Part shown: piece after piece, positions 61,831 to 64,000 of the stretch | How positions within the stretch are numbered: the stretch's first letter is position 1 | Layout: each line of letters opens with the position of its first letter | From: Prunus persica | Lineage: Eukaryota; Streptophyta; Magnoliopsida; Rosales; Rosaceae | Length of the DNA stretch: 64,000 bases | Direction: 5' to 3' | NCBI RefSeq assembly: GCF_000346465.2 | Contig: NC_034016.1 | Coordinates: 7,781,001 to 7,845,000, forward strand | Translations under genes and position numbers: made by a program | Notes under the pieces: generated by a model | What the model saw: only the letters and a program-made list of their open reading frames with translations | Databases searched by the model: none | What the model was told of the DNA's origin: nothing

Positions 61831-64000
61831 AAATGAATGAACTTCGTACGAACCTGAATTGTCCAATCTTCGGACGAACCTGAATTGTCCAATTTCATTA
61901 ACAAACCGATATCGGATTGAGACCAAAACTTGAGGAACATCATCATATTTCGAGAGGAGTGATTTGGGGGGTTTTGCGTGAAATCCAATCTCTAGAACTA
62001 CGAAATACACCGACCACTGCATTTCATAACGAACTTTGTACGAACCTGAATTGTCTAATTTCATGGACCGACCGATATCGGATTGAGTACACAACTTTGG
62101 CAACATCCTAATATGGTGGGAGAAGTCATTTGGTGAGTTTTGAGTGAAATCCAATGGCTAAAACAATACAATACACTAACCATTCCATTTCAGAACGAAC
62201 CTCATAGGAACATCAATTGTCCGATTTCATCGACCAATGGATATCGGATTGAGACCAAAACTTGGGGAACATCATAATACGGTGGGAGGAGTCATTTGGT
62301 GGGTTTTGAGTGAAATACAATCTCTAGAACTAGGCAATACACCATCCTCTCCATTTTAGAACGAACTTCGTACGAACCTCAATTGTCAAATGTCATGGAC
62401 CAATCGATATCGGAATGAGTCCAACACTTGGGGAACATCATAATGTCGAATGGGGAGTCATTTGGTAGGTTTTAAGTGAAATCCAATCTCTAGAACTATG
62501 CAATACACCAACCACTCCATTTCAGAATGAACTTTTTACGAACCTGAATTGTCCAATTCCATGGTTCAATCGATATCGGATTGAGTGCAAAAGTTGCGGA
62601 ACATTTTAATGTTGAATGAAGAGTCATTTGGCAGGTTTTAAGTGAAATCCAATCTCTAAAACTATGCAGTACACCAACCACTCGATTTTAGAATGAACTT
62701 CGTACGAACCTGAATTGTCCAATTTCATCGACCAATCGATATCGGATTGAGTCCAAAACATGGGGAACATCATAACATTGTGGGAGTAGTCATTTGGTGA
62801 GTTTTGAGTGAAATCCAATGGCTAAAGCAATGCAATACACCAGCCACTCCATTTCATAAAGAACTTCGTACGAACCTTAATTGTCCAATTTCAGCGACCA
62901 ATCGATATTGGATTGAGTCCAAAACTGGGGGAACATCGTAATGTTGTAGGAGGAGTCGTTTTGTGAGTTTTGAGTAAAATCCAATGGCTAAAACAATGCA
63001 ATACACCAACCACTACATTTCAGAATGAACTTCGTAAGAACCTGAATTGTCCAATTTCAGGGACCGATCGACATCAGTCCAAAACTTAGGGAACGATAAA
63101 TATGGTGGGAGGAGTCATTTGGTGAGTTTTGAGTGAAATAGAATGGCTAAAACAATGCAATACACCAACCATACCATTCCAGAATGAACTTCGTATGAAC
63201 CTGAATTGTCCAATTTCATCGACCAATCGATATCGAATTGAGACCAAAACTCGGGGAACATCGTAATATTGTGGGAGGAGTCATTTGGTGGGTTTTGAGG
63301 GAAATCCAAAGGCTAAAACAATGCAATACACCACCCACTCCATTTCAGAACGAACTTCGTACGAACCTAAATTGTCCAATTTCATGGACCAATCGAAATC
63401 GGATTGAGTCCAAAACTTGGGGAACAACATAATGTTGTGGGAGGAGTCATTTTCTGGGTTTTGAGTGAAATCCAATCACTAGAAATACGCAAAACACCAA
63501 CCACTCCATTTCAAAATGAACTTCGAACGAACCTGAATTGTCCAATTTCATGGACCAATCGATATTGGACTGAGTCCAAAACTTGGAGAATGTCATAATG
63601 TTGTGGGAGAAGTCACTTTGTGAGTTTTGAGTGAAACCCAATGGCTAAAACTATGCAACACACCAACCACTCCATTTCAAAACGAATTTCGAACTAACCT
63701 TAATTGTCCAATTTCATGGACCAATCGATATTGGATTGTGTCCAAAACTTGGGGAACATCATAATGTTGTAGGAAGAGTCATTTAGTGAGTTTTGAGTGA
63801 AATCCAATGGCTAAAATTATGCAATACACCAACCACTCCATTTCAGAATGAATTTCTTACATACCTGAATTGTCCAATTTCATGGACCGATCAATCTCGG
63901 ATTGAGTCCAAAACTTGGAGAACATCATGATATTGTGGGAGGAGTGATTTGGTGGGTTTTGAGTGAAATCCAATCTCTAGAACTATACAATACACCAACC
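61831..64000 (+). repeat. 166-bp satellite array, segment 7
   Basis: Same satellite to the window edge. Just after the family L junction, a short piece containing CGAACCTGAATTGTCCAAT is present twice about 26 bp apart (61850-61892), a partial monomer next to the break. A GTCGAATGGGGAGTC / GTTGAATGAAGAGTC variant recurs near 62445 and 62611, one monomer apart. The array continues past 64000. Confidence 0.95.

Noticed and set aside
1..64000. Scores of open frames of about 60-80 codons on both strands with similar peptides (such as MDFTQNPPNDSSHNIM... and MSPKLGEHHNIVGG...)
   Set aside because: They are translations of the 166-bp satellite. 166 is one more than a multiple of three, so each frame shifts at every monomer and ends within about 195 bp. 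They appear on both strands at 166-bp steps and have no domain or codon signal.

Overview
This window is plant heterochromatin, most likely centromeric or pericentromeric. About 46.6 kb of the 64 kb (roughly 73%, by summing the segments listed) is one head-to-tail tandem satellite with a 166-bp monomer, about 280 copies, all in the same orientation. The rest is LTR-retrotransposon DNA inserted into the array: solo LTRs, fragments and one truncated element. I see no host protein gene, tRNA, rRNA or CRISPR array. The many short open frames of about 64 codons on both strands are by-products of the satellite. A eukaryotic plant genome is indicated by the satellite architecture, by the long-LTR Ty3/gypsy chromovirus (Tekay/Del type) with an initiator-Met-tRNA primer site, and by plant-like LTR promoters. 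A 166-bp centromere-type satellite has, as I recall it, been reported for Prunus, but I could not check this, so the species is left open.

Layout: 1-5673 satellite; 5674-7080 copy of a TGATAAG...CTCAACA LTR family (called family L here); 7081-7117 a 37-bp satellite sliver; 7118-9873 solo Tekay-type LTR with perfect TCCAA target-site duplication; 9874-17028 satellite; 17029-17969 inverted fragment of family L; 17970-28292 satellite, including a 600-bp block duplicated in tandem; 28293-32783 complete family L solo LTR, itself interrupted by a solo Tekay-type LTR (28765-31440); 32784-46232 satellite, including a perfect 332-bp dimer duplication; 46233-50252 a Tekay-type element keeping its 5' LTR, primer-binding site and a decayed gag, cut off just before protease; 50253-53455 satellite organised as an eight-monomer higher-order repeat; 53456-56337 solo LTR with perfect TCATT duplication and an internal 42-bp minisatellite; 56338-60974 satellite; 60975-61830 family L fragment; 61831-64000 satellite.

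The parts make sense as one process. The satellite grows and homogenises by unequal exchange, seen as recent duplications, higher-order repeats and recurrent deletion variants. Retrotransposons insert into it, and recombination then reduces them to solo LTRs or truncated remnants. Each typical monomer carries two short perfect palindromes (CGATATCG and TTCGTACGAA) with centres 37 bp apart. The four retroelement insertions whose target can be read all fall in the middle third of the monomer, away from these palindromes. I found no undescribed protein-coding system. The most interesting signals are the organisation of the satellite and how insertions are placed in it.
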